Below are positions 31,729-41,124 of a stretch of DNA of 64,000 bases, piece by piece. Position 1 is the first letter of the stretch; each line of letters begins with the position of its first letter. Made by a program: the position numbers and the translations under genes. Source of the DNA: an uncultured Lachnospiraceae bacterium (GTDB taxonomy: Bacteria; Bacillota; Clostridia; Lachnospirales; Lachnospiraceae); assembly GCA_910579645.1 (NCBI GenBank), contig CAJTVK010000001.1, positions 34,844 to 98,843 of the forward strand, written 5' to 3'. Under the pieces are notes generated by a model. The model was not told the origin of the DNA and did not search any database. It saw only the letters and a list, made by a program, of their open reading frames with translations.

Positions 31729-31933
31729 TTCCTTCTCCTTTTGTCCCTCATTTTTCATGCTGCTCTGATTTAATAATTTTATCATAGACAGACTGTAATA
31801 TCAATTCATCCTGCAATTTTTTCGTCATTTTCAGGAAAGGACACACCGAAGATAATATAAGCCGTCCAGCCCCCGCTTCCGCTCAGCATCCAACGTTTTC
31901 AAATACCCCTCCCCTGGATTGTGCCGGCACACA

Positions 31934-32087
31934 GCTGCTGCCATGATATAGTTGTCTCAGGGACCGTCGGAAAACGCCGGTACTTAGCGAGGTATAAATC
32001 TGCCAACGGCAGATTTCGAGCTTAGTACCGCTGCGTTTGACGCCGAGCGAAAGCGTGTCCCTGAGACAACTATATCATGGCGGCAGC
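31934..32087. mobile_element. 154-bp MITE-like inverted-repeat element
   Basis: The outer arms at 31934-31964 and 32057-32087 pair over 31 bases with a single mismatch. The interior continues the palindrome: AAACGC/GCGTTT, GGTACTTAGC with GCTTAGTACC, and a central AAATCTGCC/GGCAGATTT. The entire element would fold into one long hairpin. There is no coding potential and no obvious target-site duplication in the flanking bases. It fills most of the 376-bp gap between hprK and the AraC gene. The mobile origin is inferred. Confidence 0.65.
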
Positions 32088-32104
32088 GTCCGCTCCGCAC
32101 ACCC

Positions 32105-32941
32105 CTACCACTTCCTCCGAAACTCCAAAGGTGTCATCCCCTCAGATTTCTTAAACACTTTAATGAAATACCCTGTATCCTGATATCCGCAACTTTGGGC
32201 AATGGACTCTATGGACGCATCGCTGAAGCGAAGCAGGGATTTTGCCTGGGAGACGCGTTTGGCAGTAAGGTCCCCCAGCAAAGTGGAGCCGAAAGTTTTC
32301 CGGTATTCTCTGGAAAGGTGGAATTTGCTGATGAAAAACTGAGCGGAAAGTCCTTCCAAGGTAATGTGTTCGCCATAATGTTCTTCCAGATAGGAATGTA
32401 TTTGGTTCAGTTTCTCGGGAATGGAATACTCCCCGGAATGTTCCGCCCTGCTTTCCGTGAAACAGAGCGTAATCAGGTCGGTAATATATTTATTGGTCAG
32501 CAGTTCCATGAAGGAGGATTTATTTTTCTGAGTCTGGTATAGCTGAGAGAGCGCGTCCGTAAACGGTACCGGATTCCGCGGGCGGAACAGAAAGGGATTT
32601 CCCTGCTGTCCATACGATTCATAGTAGTCCGCCGCGTCTTTGCCGTTAAAATGCACCCACATAAGGCTCCAAGGCTCGTTTGCGCTGCTCTCATGGGAAT
32701 ATGGGCGCGTACAGTCCAGCCATACGCAGTCGCCGGCAGATATGGGATATTTTTTCGCTTCATAAGACACCGTCCCTTTCCCGTCTAAAACCACGAAGAA
32801 AAGATAAGAATTCAGATTCTGCCGTTTGCTGACATGAGGTTCCAGACTTTGCAAAGTCCCTACTTCTTGCACATAGAAATAGTGCTCCTTTGCATACGGA
32901 GACGGTGTGGATATAATTCGGTTGGATGTGGATTTTGCCAT
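32105..32941 (-). CDS. AraC-family transcriptional regulator
   Basis: A 278-residue regulator with an N-terminal cupin-like sensing domain (LNSYLFFVVLDGKGTVSYEAKKYPISAGDCVWLD) and a C-terminal double helix-turn-helix ending FRRKW. The second helix-turn-helix has the signature SIESIAQSCGYQDTGYFIKVFKKSEGMTP. ATG 32941-32939 has GAAGGAG upstream; the longer frame lacks one. It is divergent from the surface-glycan genes and may regulate them or sense a sugar, but the target is unknown. Confidence 0.9.
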   Translation of the reverse strand: MAKSTSNRIISTPSPYAKEHYFYVQEVGTLQSLEPHVSKRQNLNSYLFFVVLDGKGTVSYEAKKYPISAGDCVWLDCTRPYSHESSANEPWSLMWVHFNGKDAADYYESYGQQGNPFLFRPRNPVPFTDALSQLYQTQKNKSSFMELLTNKYITDLITLCFTESRAEHSGEYSIPEKLNQIHSYLEEHYGEHITLEGLSAQFFISKFHLSREYRKTFGSTLLGDLTAKRVSQAKSLLRFSDASIESIAQSCGYQDTGYFIKVFKKSEGMTPLEFRRKW

Positions 32942-33082
32942 AGCTTTGTCTCCTTCCTGAACTAAAGTCCCCGCCGCAGGCCGCCACTTGTCTCCCCGCA
33001 CCCGGAAATGGTTCAGATTTCATATGTAAATATACCATATATTGCATAGCAATATTTTCCTATTTTAAGGCAATATTATATG

Positions 33083-33111
33083 TTGATACTTGTATTATAC
33101 AATAGTATACT
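33083..33111 (+). promoter_or_regulatory. promoter of surface-glycan gene group
   Basis: TTGATA at 33083-33088, a 17-base spacer and TATACT at 33106-33111, about 75 bp upstream of the first ATG. The region between this and the AraC gene has the direct repeat GCAATATT at about 33049 and 33070, a possible regulator site. Confidence 0.65.
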
Positions 33112-33187
33112 CCCTAGAGGAAGAGCAAAATCAAACAGTTTGGATAACCGATAACCACCGGCCTGCTATGCAGAGAAAGGGAAAAAT

Positions 33188-34858
33188 ATGCTTTCGGTAT
33201 GTCTGATTTTTCTATATGTATTGCTGAGTGCATATTTAACAGGCTTCTTAACGCTGCAGGGCATTCGGCATATTTATGGAAGCTGCAGGATTGGGGCGGA
33301 CGGCTATATCATGGCGGGACTGACGGCGGTCACTGTTTATGCACAGTTTTTCAGTCTGTTTTATAAAGTAGGGCTGGCGGCAAATCTTCTGCTGGCGGTC
33401 GTCTGTGCCGCCACGGCATTTGCTTTCCGCAGACAGCTGAAGGCAGAACTCCTCCGGCAGTACAGGGCGGTAAGCAACGGAAGGAAGATTGCTTATCTGC
33501 TGCTTTTTCTCCTGATGGCCTATGGCACCTCCCGGGGAATCATTCATTATGATACCGGTCTGTATCATGCGCAAAGCATCCGCTGGATAGAAGAATACGG
33601 CTTGGTAAAAGGGCTGGGGAACCTGCATTGCCGGCTTGCCTACAACAGTTCCTCCTTTGCCTTGTCCGCACTGTATAGCTTCCGGTTCCTGGGCGGTCAG
33701 TCCTATCACTGCATGGCCGGCGTCTTTGCATTGATTCTGGCCGGTTCCTGCAGTAAAATCGTGTCGGCGCTGCGGAGAAAAAAACTGCTTCTGTCAGACT
33801 TTGCCAGATTGATGGGCATTTATTACCTGCTCATCATTTTTGACGAGATGGTCTCCCCGGCTTCGGATTATTTCATGGTGCTGACTGTGTTTTATATCAT
33901 CATCCGATATCTGGAATTGGCAGAAGCCGGGGAGAAAAACTGGCTTCCTTACGGTCTGCTGGCTTTATTATGTGTTTTTACGGTAAGCATAAAATTATCG
34001 GCAGCGCTTATTATACTTCTCGCAGTCAAACCTGCCGCCATGCTGATACAGGCGAAAAACGAAAAAGCAATTGCCGGTTTCCTAGGCTTGGGCTTTCTGA
34101 TTCTGCTGCCCTGCCTGCTTCGGAATGTATGGATATCCGGATGGCTTGTTTATCCTTTTACGGCTATTGACTTATTTCCCGTAGATTGGAAAATACCAAA
34201 GGAAATCGCAGACTATGATGCCAAAGAGATACAAGTATGGGGGAGGGGATTATATGACGTGGCGGCGTACGGAAAGCGGCCGGCGGAATGGCTGCCGGGG
34301 TGGTTCGCCGGACAGGGGGCAGTGGATAAACTGTTTATTCTCACCGGAATTGCGGCAGCCCCTATATCGCTGGCGGCCTTGGCAGCAGCCTGCCTGAAAA
34401 GAAATCAGGTTCAGCGGGATCTTATGCTGGCGGCCGTGACAATCAATATTTGCTTTTTCTTCTGGCTGCTTTCGGCGCCGCTGATTCGGTATGGCTGCGT
34501 ATATGTCTGGCTGGCGGCTCCCGTTACCTTTGGCGGACTGTCTCTTTGGGCAGTCGGAGACAAAAGATACGGAATGCTCTTCCGGCGGCTTGTATATGCA
34601 GGAATCCTTCTGGCAGGCTGCTATAAGGCCATAATGTTCGGAACGGAAACCGCGAAAGGATTTTCGGCAGATTATTTTATTTACCAAAAAGACTATGAAA
34701 ATTTCGAGTCTCAAAGCTACGAAATAAACGGAGTCACTTTTTACTATCCAAAAGAGGGAGACAGGGTAGGCTATGAGGCATTTCCTTCCTCCCCCTCGGA
34801 AACGGATCTGGAGTTTAGGGGAAACGGTATAGAAAACGGATTCAGATACAAAAATTAA
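33188..34858 (+). CDS. multi-pass membrane protein, LIC_10190-like / glycan biosynthesis
   Basis: A 556-residue integral membrane protein with about 10-12 helices. A soluble loop after the third or fourth helix carries HYDTGLYHAQSIRWIEEYG and LGNLHCRLAYNSSSF; this layout recalls glycosyltransferase-C type and the LIC_10190 membrane family, whose function is not established. A hydrophilic C-terminal tail of about 50 residues follows the last helix. It is followed by two GDP-sugar genes, which suggests a role in making or exporting a fucose- or mannose-containing surface glycan. That role is inferred. Confidence 0.75.
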   Translation: MLSVCLIFLYVLLSAYLTGFLTLQGIRHIYGSCRIGADGYIMAGLTAVTVYAQFFSLFYKVGLAANLLLAVVCAATAFAFRRQLKAELLRQYRAVSNGRKIAYLLLFLLMAYGTSRGIIHYDTGLYHAQSIRWIEEYGLVKGLGNLHCRLAYNSSSFALSALYSFRFLGGQSYHCMAGVFALILAGSCSKIVSALRRKKLLLSDFARLMGIYYLLIIFDEMVSPASDYFMVLTVFYIIIRYLELAEAGEKNWLPYGLLALLCVFTVSIKLSAALIILLAVKPAAMLIQAKNEKAIAGFLGLGFLILLPCLLRNVWISGWLVYPFTAIDLFPVDWKIPKEIADYDAKEIQVWGRGLYDVAAYGKRPAEWLPGWFAGQGAVDKLFILTGIAAAPISLAALAAACLKRNQVQRDLMLAAVTINICFFFWLLSAPLIRYGCVYVWLAAPVTFGGLSLWAVGDKRYGMLFRRLVYAGILLAGCYKAIMFGTETAKGFSADYFIYQKDYENFESQSYEINGVTFYYPKEGDRVGYEAFPSSPSETDLEFRGNGIENGFRYKN

Positions 34859-34880
34859 ACGGAAAGGAATCATAGAATCT

Positions 34881-35831
34881 ATGAATAAGACAGATAAAAT
34901 TTATGTGGCAGGGCACAGAGGCTTAGTAGGCAGCGCTATTGTAAGAAGTTTGCAGGAGAAAGGCTATACCAATATCGTGGGAAGAACCCATAAAGAACTG
35001 GATCTGACCAATCAGGCAGATGTGAACCGTTTCTTTGAAGAGGAAAAGCCGGATATTGTGGTATTGGCTGCCGCCAAAGTGGGAGGCATCAATGCCAACA
35101 ATACAAAACCTGCGGAATTCGCCTACGAAAATATGCAGGTGCAGTGCAATGTCATCAAATGCTGCCATGACTTTAAAGTGAAAAAGCTGCTGTTTTTAGG
35201 AAGTACCTGCATTTATCCAAGGATGGCTCCCCAGCCGATACCGGAAGATGCCCTTCTGACCGGGCCTTTGGAGGAAACCAATGAAGCCTATGCCATAGCA
35301 AAGATTGCCGGGCTGGAAATGTGCAAATTTTTCAAACGTCAATATGGCGATGATTTCATAAGCTGCATGCCCACCAATCTATACGGCCCTCACGACAATT
35401 ACAATCTTCAGGATTCCCATGTTCTGCCTGCCATGATCCGTAAGTTCCATGAGGCAAAGGAAAAAGGAGAGGCAACGGTGGAACTATGGGGAACGGGCAG
35501 CCCCCTGCGGGAATTTCTTTATGTAGACGATATGGCGGATGCCTGTGTATTCCTGTTGGAAAACTATAGCGGAGAACAGCATGTGAACATCGGCACGGGC
35601 AAAGAAGTGACCATTAAAGAATTGGCGGAAACCGTCCGCAAAACGGTAGGATTTGAAGGAGAAATCCGGTGGAATCCGGAAATGCCGGACGGAACCCCAA
35701 GGAAACTGACAAAAGTTGACAAACTGCATGAACTGGGCTGGCATCACAAAGTTGAATTGGAAGAAGGCGTAAAGCTGGCTTATGAATGGTTCAAAGAAAA
35801 TATCGGCTGTGCCAGAATGGAAGGACGCTAA
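34881..35831 (+). CDS. fcl: GDP-L-fucose synthase
   Basis: An NADP-dependent epimerase/reductase that makes GDP-L-fucose from GDP-4-keto-6-deoxymannose. The 316-residue protein has the nucleotide motif VAGHRGLVGSAIVR, the family-specific AAAKVGGINANNTKPAEF, FLGSTCIYPRMAPQPIPE and the catalytic YAIAK. It is 22 bp after the membrane protein gene. The partner dehydratase Gmd is not in the window. The next gene supplies GDP-mannose, the starting sugar. Confidence 0.95.
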   Translation: MNKTDKIYVAGHRGLVGSAIVRSLQEKGYTNIVGRTHKELDLTNQADVNRFFEEEKPDIVVLAAAKVGGINANNTKPAEFAYENMQVQCNVIKCCHDFKVKKLLFLGSTCIYPRMAPQPIPEDALLTGPLEETNEAYAIAKIAGLEMCKFFKRQYGDDFISCMPTNLYGPHDNYNLQDSHVLPAMIRKFHEAKEKGEATVELWGTGSPLREFLYVDDMADACVFLLENYSGEQHVNIGTGKEVTIKELAETVRKTVGFEGEIRWNPEMPDGTPRKLTKVDKLHELGWHHKVELEEGVKLAYEWFKENIGCARMEGR

Positions 35832-35851
35832 AGAAAGGAACCGGATATCGA

Positions 35852-36961
35852 ATGATGAACAGATATAGCGTAATAATGGCAGGCGGAGGCGGAACAAGAT
35901 TCTGGCCTCTGAGCAGGAGAAAAATGCCCAAGCAATTCCTGAACCTGACCGGCAAGGATGTCCTGGTCAACGAGACAATCAACCGGATTGCAGGCAGCGT
36001 GCCGAAAGAAAACATATATATCATAACAAATATCTCACAGGCTCCTCTGATGAAGGAAGTTACGGCGGGAAAACTTGCCCCGGACAGAATATTGGAAGAG
36101 CCGGAAGCCCGGAATACGGCGGCATGCATCGGATATGCAGCCATAATGCTGCAGAAGAAATACGGGGACTGCATTATGTGCGCATTGGCATCCGACCATT
36201 ATATTAAAAATATACAGGTTTATTCGGAAGTGATGGATTTCGCCATGAAGCTGGCGGAACGGGAAGACCGTCTTGTGACAATCGGCATCCGCCCCACATG
36301 TCCCTCTACCGGCTACGGCTACATTAAATACAACAAACGCGTAAAAGAGGTGGCACATACCATAGGGGCAGTAAGCAGGAAACGGATAGCTGCCTATCCG
36401 GTAGCCGACTTCGTGGAAAAGCCGGGATTATCCACGGCAAAGTCTTATGTGGAGCAAGGCTGCTATCTCTGGAACAGCGGAATGTTTGTCTGGAAAACAT
36501 CAGTGATACTGAAATATTTTGAAGAACTGCTGCCGGATGTATATGAATGCCTGACAGAAATCGGGCAGGCTATCGGAACGGAGAAGGAAAAAGAGACGAT
36601 AGACAAGGTGTATCCTGCCATCCCCAAAATATCGGTAGACTACGGGATAATGGAACGTGCCGACAATGTGATTATGCTGGAAGGTGATTTTGGCTGGAAT
36701 GACGTAGGAAGCTGGGATGTGTTGGATGCCTTATATGAAGCCGATGCCTATAACAATGTGATTTACGGCAATCAGATTCACATCGGTTCCAAGAACTGCA
36801 TTGCTTATGCAAAGGATAAACTGATAGCTACCATAGGTCTGGACAATGTGGTAATTGTAGAGACAGAGGATGCTGTCCTTGTCTGCGACAAAGACCGGGC
36901 ACAGGATGTGAAAAAAGTTGTGGAGCTTCTGGAAGAACGGGGGCAGACACAATATTTATAG
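35852..36961 (+). CDS. manC: mannose-1-phosphate guanylyltransferase
   Basis: A 369-residue nucleotidyltransferase that forms GDP-mannose from GTP and mannose 1-phosphate. The start at 35852 (or the next ATG at 35855) is favoured because it leads straight into the nucleotide motif IMAGGGGTRFWPLSRRKMPKQFL. VADFVEKPG and the ending GDFGWNDVGSWDVL are typical. It lacks the fused phosphomannose isomerase domain of long ManC proteins. The gene starts 20 bp after fcl. Confidence 0.94.
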   Translation: MMNRYSVIMAGGGGTRFWPLSRRKMPKQFLNLTGKDVLVNETINRIAGSVPKENIYIITNISQAPLMKEVTAGKLAPDRILEEPEARNTAACIGYAAIMLQKKYGDCIMCALASDHYIKNIQVYSEVMDFAMKLAEREDRLVTIGIRPTCPSTGYGYIKYNKRVKEVAHTIGAVSRKRIAAYPVADFVEKPGLSTAKSYVEQGCYLWNSGMFVWKTSVILKYFEELLPDVYECLTEIGQAIGTEKEKETIDKVYPAIPKISVDYGIMERADNVIMLEGDFGWNDVGSWDVLDALYEADAYNNVIYGNQIHIGSKNCIAYAKDKLIATIGLDNVVIVETEDAVLVCDKDRAQDVKKVVELLEERGQTQYL

Positions 36962-36966
36962 TCAGA

Positions 36967-37004
36967 AGAGACACCCGGCGGACATATGTCCGCCGGGTGT
37001 CTCT
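36967..37004. terminator. perfect 38-bp palindrome between convergent genes
   Basis: AGAGACACCCGGCGG and the matching complement meet at ATAT with no free loop, giving a 19-bp perfect arm on each side. It follows manC by 5 bp and lies 43 bp past the kinase stop codon. T runs are absent, so termination efficiency is unclear. Confidence 0.75.
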
Positions 37005-37047
37005 GTGCATAGTATACTTATAATAAAATAATTTCCCGCCCTCTTTA

Positions 37048-39729
37048 TCAGGCATGGTTTTCCCATTCCTGCAGGATGGATTCACAGACATCCACATCGA
37101 TATCATCCACCGCAGTGACAAGCCGTTCAAATAATTCGTGCTGCCAGCCTTCATAACGGTATTGCTTCATATCCTGCAAGGCCTCTTCCATTTCATTTAA
37201 ATCCAAAGCATCCAGTGCCTTCCGCAATTTAAGGAACAAAGACGACAGGACTTCCTGTCCGGCTTCCGATTTATCCTGATCGTCGGAAACTTCCTCCGGA
37301 AAATACGGCTGTAAAATACGGCTGTATTCCACATATTTCTCTAAAAGCCCGGGTGTCTGTGCATGTATGGTTTCCGCATCTCTTTCATTTCCGGCCTGCT
37401 CCAGGGCAGCAGCCATATCCGAAAGGGTAATCGCCCCAATCTGGCGGGAAGCGCTTTTTAAAGCATGCACTTCTATCGTGTAGTTATGCCAATCCTCATT
37501 TTTTTCGTAACCGTCAATCAGTTCCGCCTTTTTATCGATCAAATGATAATAGTCTTTCAGTACCGACCAGTATAATTTCTCATTCCCTAAAAGCTGCAGC
37601 GCAGCTTCCACATCCAGGCCTTCGATTTTCAGAATATGTTTCTGCTCCTGTTTCTTCCCTGCATGACCCCGCTGGCTGACTTTCATTATCTTCTCATTCG
37701 GCAGCCAGTGTTTCAGAGTGGAAATAAGGAAACGCAGTTCAATCGGCTTCGGCACAAAATCATCCAATCCTTCCCGAAGGAACATGGCACGGGTTCCGGA
37801 TACCGCATTGGCAGTGAGGGCAATAATCGGAACGTCATCATAATCTTCATGAAAGCGGCGGATAATATGAGTAGTTTCCACGCCGTCCAATTCCGGCATC
37901 ATATGATCCATAAAAATAATATCATAATGCTTCAAAGCTATCTTATCCAACGCAATTTTACCGCTTAAAGCAGTGTCAACATGCATCTGCAGCGGCTCCA
38001 GCAGTCCTTCCGTCACGGTCAGGTTCACCGTATTGTCATCCACAATCAGCACTTCCGCGTCAGGCGCAATGAACTCAAAATCATCATCGGAAGAATGGGA
38101 GCAGTAAAGCTGCAAATCTTCATGGTTCAGTATGGATGCAATATTCAAGGAATACAAAGGCTTCTTTACCACTAAAAGGTTCTCTATCTCACTGGAATAA
38201 GTAGAACGGAAATCCAGCACCAGCACACCCGTAATTTGCGGATGACTTTTGATATACCCTTCCATTTGATCCGAAAATACGCAATGTTCAATAAAGAAAA
38301 AAGTATTTTCATCCGGCTGCAGGTCCGCCAAATCTTTGGAAGATGTCAGCAGCTGATATTTCCCGCCGAACCTCCGTATATCGGTTTCCAGCTGTGCCTT
38401 TACATAAGGATTGGAGACATATATAAATGCGGTAAAAGGCTTTATATCTTTTACGGCAACGCAGGGAGACGTATTTTCCACCCGCTGGGGAACAATGAAA
38501 GAAAAACGGCTTCCTTTCCCGTATTCACTTTCCGCCCATATATTCCCCTGCATCAGTGTAAGCAGCTGCTTGGAAATGGCCAGTCCCAATCCGGTGCCTT
38601 CCACATTCCTGTTCCGTTTGCTGTCCAATTGCTGAAAAGACTGAAACAGGTTTCCGAAATCCTCTTTCTTTATGCCTATCCCTGTATCGGTAACGGAAAC
38701 AAGTAAGTCAATTTGCTGGTTGTGTTTCCTTATAAAGTCAATTTTCAGCAATACCTGCCCGTGCTCCGTAAACTTAACCGCATTATTGGCAATGTTAATA
38801 ATCAGCTGTTTGATGCGGATAAAATCACCGTGCAGCTTTGTGGGAATATCCGGCGCAATATCCAAAATAAACTCCACATCTTTACTGTCAATCCGTGTCA
38901 TTATAATATTATTGACATCATTAATCACGGAGAATATCTCATATTCACTGGATACAATATCCAATTTGCCCGATTCTATTTTGGAAAAATCCAAAATATC
39001 ATTGATTATAGTGAGCAAAGTTTTTCCCGAAGATTTTATTTGGTTTACATGGCTTCTGGCCGCCGGAGGCAAGTCCTCACGGAGCGCCATTTCCGCCATT
39101 CCGATGACTGCATTCATAGGAGTACGGATTTCATGGCTCATATTGGCAAGAAAGTCCGATTTCATGCGTGCCGCCTTTTCCACTTCAATATTAGCCTGAT
39201 TAATCATCAGCTTATGCTGGGCAATATTGGACAGCACACCGGCTATTGTCTGAAGGAAATCCGCCGTGGTTCCCAAAGCTTCTTTGGACACTATCTTTAT
39301 GTCCTTTGCAGCATTCCAATAGGTAATCGGGTCTACATTAATGCCCCTGGCAGTTTCCATGATTTTAGACATCTGAGGTGCCTCGGTCAATACCTGACCG
39401 CCGATAAAGCAGCCAATCATCCGATTCCCGGCCATAATGGGGGCGGCAAAATCCAACAGTCCGGCATGACAATGATAGGCTGTGGTCGCGCCGTTTTTTA
39501 CGGCAGTCTCGGCGCCGTATTTATCGCATTGCTCACAGCGCAGGCATCCCAAAGTTGATTTTCTTGTATATTTCATACAGAATTCGGTAAAATTAGTGCC
39601 TTCCGTAACGGCAATCCCATTTGCGTCCGTAGTGAGGGAAGCAATCCCGGTCAGCTTGGAAAAAGCATTCTGTACCTGCTGCAGAATATCTACATCAATC
39701 AGGTCAGTAATATGTAATTCTTCCTGCAT
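37048..39729 (-). CDS. hybrid histidine kinase with PocR sensor, receiver and HPt domains
   Basis: An 893-residue soluble kinase with no membrane helix. The N-terminal 170 residues form a PocR-type domain (DVDILQQVQNAFSKLTGIAS, cysteine-rich GCLRCEQCDKYG, HCHAGLLDFAAPIM), known to bind small hydrocarbon derivatives such as 1,3-propanediol in the founding regulator. Then come the H-box LANMSHEIRTPMNAVIGM (His near 197), ATPase motifs, a receiver at about 560-690 (VLIVDDN, IIFMDHMMPELDG) and an HPt domain at about 720-820 with VHALKSASRQIG. The two-receiver protein encoded just upstream is the likely partner. Confidence 0.93.
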   Translation of the reverse strand: MQEELHITDLIDVDILQQVQNAFSKLTGIASLTTDANGIAVTEGTNFTEFCMKYTRKSTLGCLRCEQCDKYGAETAVKNGATTAYHCHAGLLDFAAPIMAGNRMIGCFIGGQVLTEAPQMSKIMETARGINVDPITYWNAAKDIKIVSKEALGTTADFLQTIAGVLSNIAQHKLMINQANIEVEKAARMKSDFLANMSHEIRTPMNAVIGMAEMALREDLPPAARSHVNQIKSSGKTLLTIINDILDFSKIESGKLDIVSSEYEIFSVINDVNNIIMTRIDSKDVEFILDIAPDIPTKLHGDFIRIKQLIINIANNAVKFTEHGQVLLKIDFIRKHNQQIDLLVSVTDTGIGIKKEDFGNLFQSFQQLDSKRNRNVEGTGLGLAISKQLLTLMQGNIWAESEYGKGSRFSFIVPQRVENTSPCVAVKDIKPFTAFIYVSNPYVKAQLETDIRRFGGKYQLLTSSKDLADLQPDENTFFFIEHCVFSDQMEGYIKSHPQITGVLVLDFRSTYSSEIENLLVVKKPLYSLNIASILNHEDLQLYCSHSSDDDFEFIAPDAEVLIVDDNTVNLTVTEGLLEPLQMHVDTALSGKIALDKIALKHYDIIFMDHMMPELDGVETTHIIRRFHEDYDDVPIIALTANAVSGTRAMFLREGLDDFVPKPIELRFLISTLKHWLPNEKIMKVSQRGHAGKKQEQKHILKIEGLDVEAALQLLGNEKLYWSVLKDYYHLIDKKAELIDGYEKNEDWHNYTIEVHALKSASRQIGAITLSDMAAALEQAGNERDAETIHAQTPGLLEKYVEYSRILQPYFPEEVSDDQDKSEAGQEVLSSLFLKLRKALDALDLNEMEEALQDMKQYRYEGWQHELFERLVTAVDDIDVDVCESILQEWENHA

Positions 39730-39745
39730 TGTCTTCTCCCTTTCC

Positions 39746-39804
39746 GCAATGTCATCAAATTAAGCTGCTGCCTGCTCCCGGCGGCATAACTTAATGACAT
39801 TGCC
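39746..39804. repeat. hairpin of the ATGTCATTAA family, copy 1
   Basis: GCAATGTCATCAAATTAAG at 39746-39764 pairs imperfectly with CATAACTTAATGACATTGC at about 39785-39803. The arm and the adjoining GCTGC match the hairpin at 42767-42811. It lies between the kinase and the two-receiver gene. Confidence 0.7.
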
Positions 39805-39813
39805 CTTTTTTGT

Positions 39814-41124
39814 CTAATCAATAAACTTACTGATCGTGGACAACAGCTTAATATGGTCAATAGGCTTTAATAAATAACCCTGCGGCTTCAGGGCCAATGC
39901 TTTCTCTATCCTGTTGCGGTCGGAAATGCCCGTAAGGAATATGACCGGTATATTTCGCGTAAGGGGATTCTCCCGCAGTCTTTTCAGTACGGTAGGCCCG
40001 CTTTCCAGCGGCATTTCATAATCCAGCAAAATCAAATCCGTTTTCCTGTTCTCCAGAAACTTAAAGGCTATTTTACCGTTTAATGCTGTAGCAACATCAT
40101 ATTTGTCGGCCAGATGACGCTGAATGATTTTCAGCATACGGGAATCATCATCCACAACAAGGATATGCTTGCGCCCCGCAGTGCCGACGGTTACACCCTC
40201 CACGCCTTCCACCGGCTCCAAGTTCAAATCCAAATCTAAATCCGCCACGGAATCAAGCACTTTCGCCGCTTCGCTGACCTGTGCCGATAAGGCGGATAAA
40301 AGTGCGGCATTGGGGTCCTCCGCAGCGGCGGACACAGATGCCGAAGCAGCAGCGGGCTGCTGCGGCTTATTTTCCTGAGCCATCTCAGTGCCGGGCACGG
40401 ATATATTTTTCTGTGGCTGAGAAACGGCCGCCTGTGGCTGGGCTGCAGCCGGAACCGGCTGACTTGCCGTGGATTGCGCTGCCGCCTGCGGGGCTTTCCC
40501 TGCCAAAGGCTGTGCCGCCGCCTGCGGGGCTTTCCCTGCCAAAGGCTGTGCTGCCGCCTGCGGGGCTTTCCCTGCCGGAGACTGCACCGCCTGCGGGGCT
40601 TTCCCTGCCAAAGGCTGCGCCGCCGCCTGCGGGGCTTTCCCTGCCAAAGGCTGCGCCGCCGCCTGCGGGACTTTTTCTGCCAAAGGCTGCGCCGTCTGAG
40701 AAATCTTTCCTGTCTGACCGTCTGCCTCATCGGAATGAACTGCACCCGTTTCCGGAAGACTGGAAAAATAAGCCCTCATCCGCTCCTCCATATTGCCGGT
40801 AGACATCGGCTTTTCCATTACCATATCTGCTGCGCCGGGCGCGGTCCGGCTATATGCATCACAATCCCCTCTGGTACCGATAATGAAGAAAGCTGTATCG
40901 GCCGATTCGGGAGCCTGTTTCAGTTCGGATATCCTGCGGAAACTGTCAGGCATCTCATGATTCAGGCAGTAAAGAAAGCCATTGGGACGAAAATATTTTA
41001 TATGGCTTAAAATATCTTCGTAGCGGGCAGAAGTGCTTTGATACTCAAAGTCTTCGCCTGCTTTCGCAAAAAAATCATCAATTATAGTTTTGTTATTCCC
41101 CGTCAATAAAATTTTGTATCTCAT
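39814..41124 (-). CDS. two-receiver response regulator with repeat linker
   Basis: A 436-residue protein. The first 115 residues look like a degenerate receiver (YKILLTGNNKT in place of the acidic pair), the last 120 are an intact receiver (ILVVDDDSRML, aspartate in LILLDYEMPLESG, lysine in GYLLKPID). The 150 residues between them are a low-complexity linker with six copies of a 12-residue unit AQPLAGKAPQAA and more Ala/Gln/Pro. There is no DNA-binding or enzymatic output domain. ATG 41124 has GGAG nine bases upstream. It is upstream of the PocR kinase on the same strand. Confidence 0.88.
   Translation of the reverse strand: MRYKILLTGNNKTIIDDFFAKAGEDFEYQSTSARYEDILSHIKYFRPNGFLYCLNHEMPDSFRRISELKQAPESADTAFFIIGTRGDCDAYSRTAPGAADMVMEKPMSTGNMEERMRAYFSSLPETGAVHSDEADGQTGKISQTAQPLAEKVPQAAAQPLAGKAPQAAAQPLAGKAPQAVQSPAGKAPQAAAQPLAGKAPQAAAQPLAGKAPQAAAQSTASQPVPAAAQPQAAVSQPQKNISVPGTEMAQENKPQQPAAASASVSAAAEDPNAALLSALSAQVSEAAKVLDSVADLDLDLNLEPVEGVEGVTVGTAGRKHILVVDDDSRMLKIIQRHLADKYDVATALNGKIAFKFLENRKTDLILLDYEMPLESGPTVLKRLRENPLTRNIPVIFLTGISDRNRIEKALALKPQGYLLKPIDHIKLLSTISKFID
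40485..40690 (-). repeat. tandem 36-bp coding repeats
   Basis: About six units of 36 bp (one of 33) lie inside the two-receiver gene. They encode AQPLAGKAPQAA and are nearly identical at DNA level (GCGGGGCTTTCCCTGCC core), which favours copy-number change by slippage or recombination. Confidence 0.9.

Noticed and set aside
40485..40690. Regularly spaced 36-bp repeats resembling a CRISPR array
   Set aside because: Units are contiguous without unique spacers and are in frame within a coding gene.
40281..40802. Plus-strand open frames rich in Pro/Ala/Cys over the repeat region
   Set aside because: They are antisense shadows of the repeat linker of the two-receiver protein, which has clear receiver domains on the minus strand.
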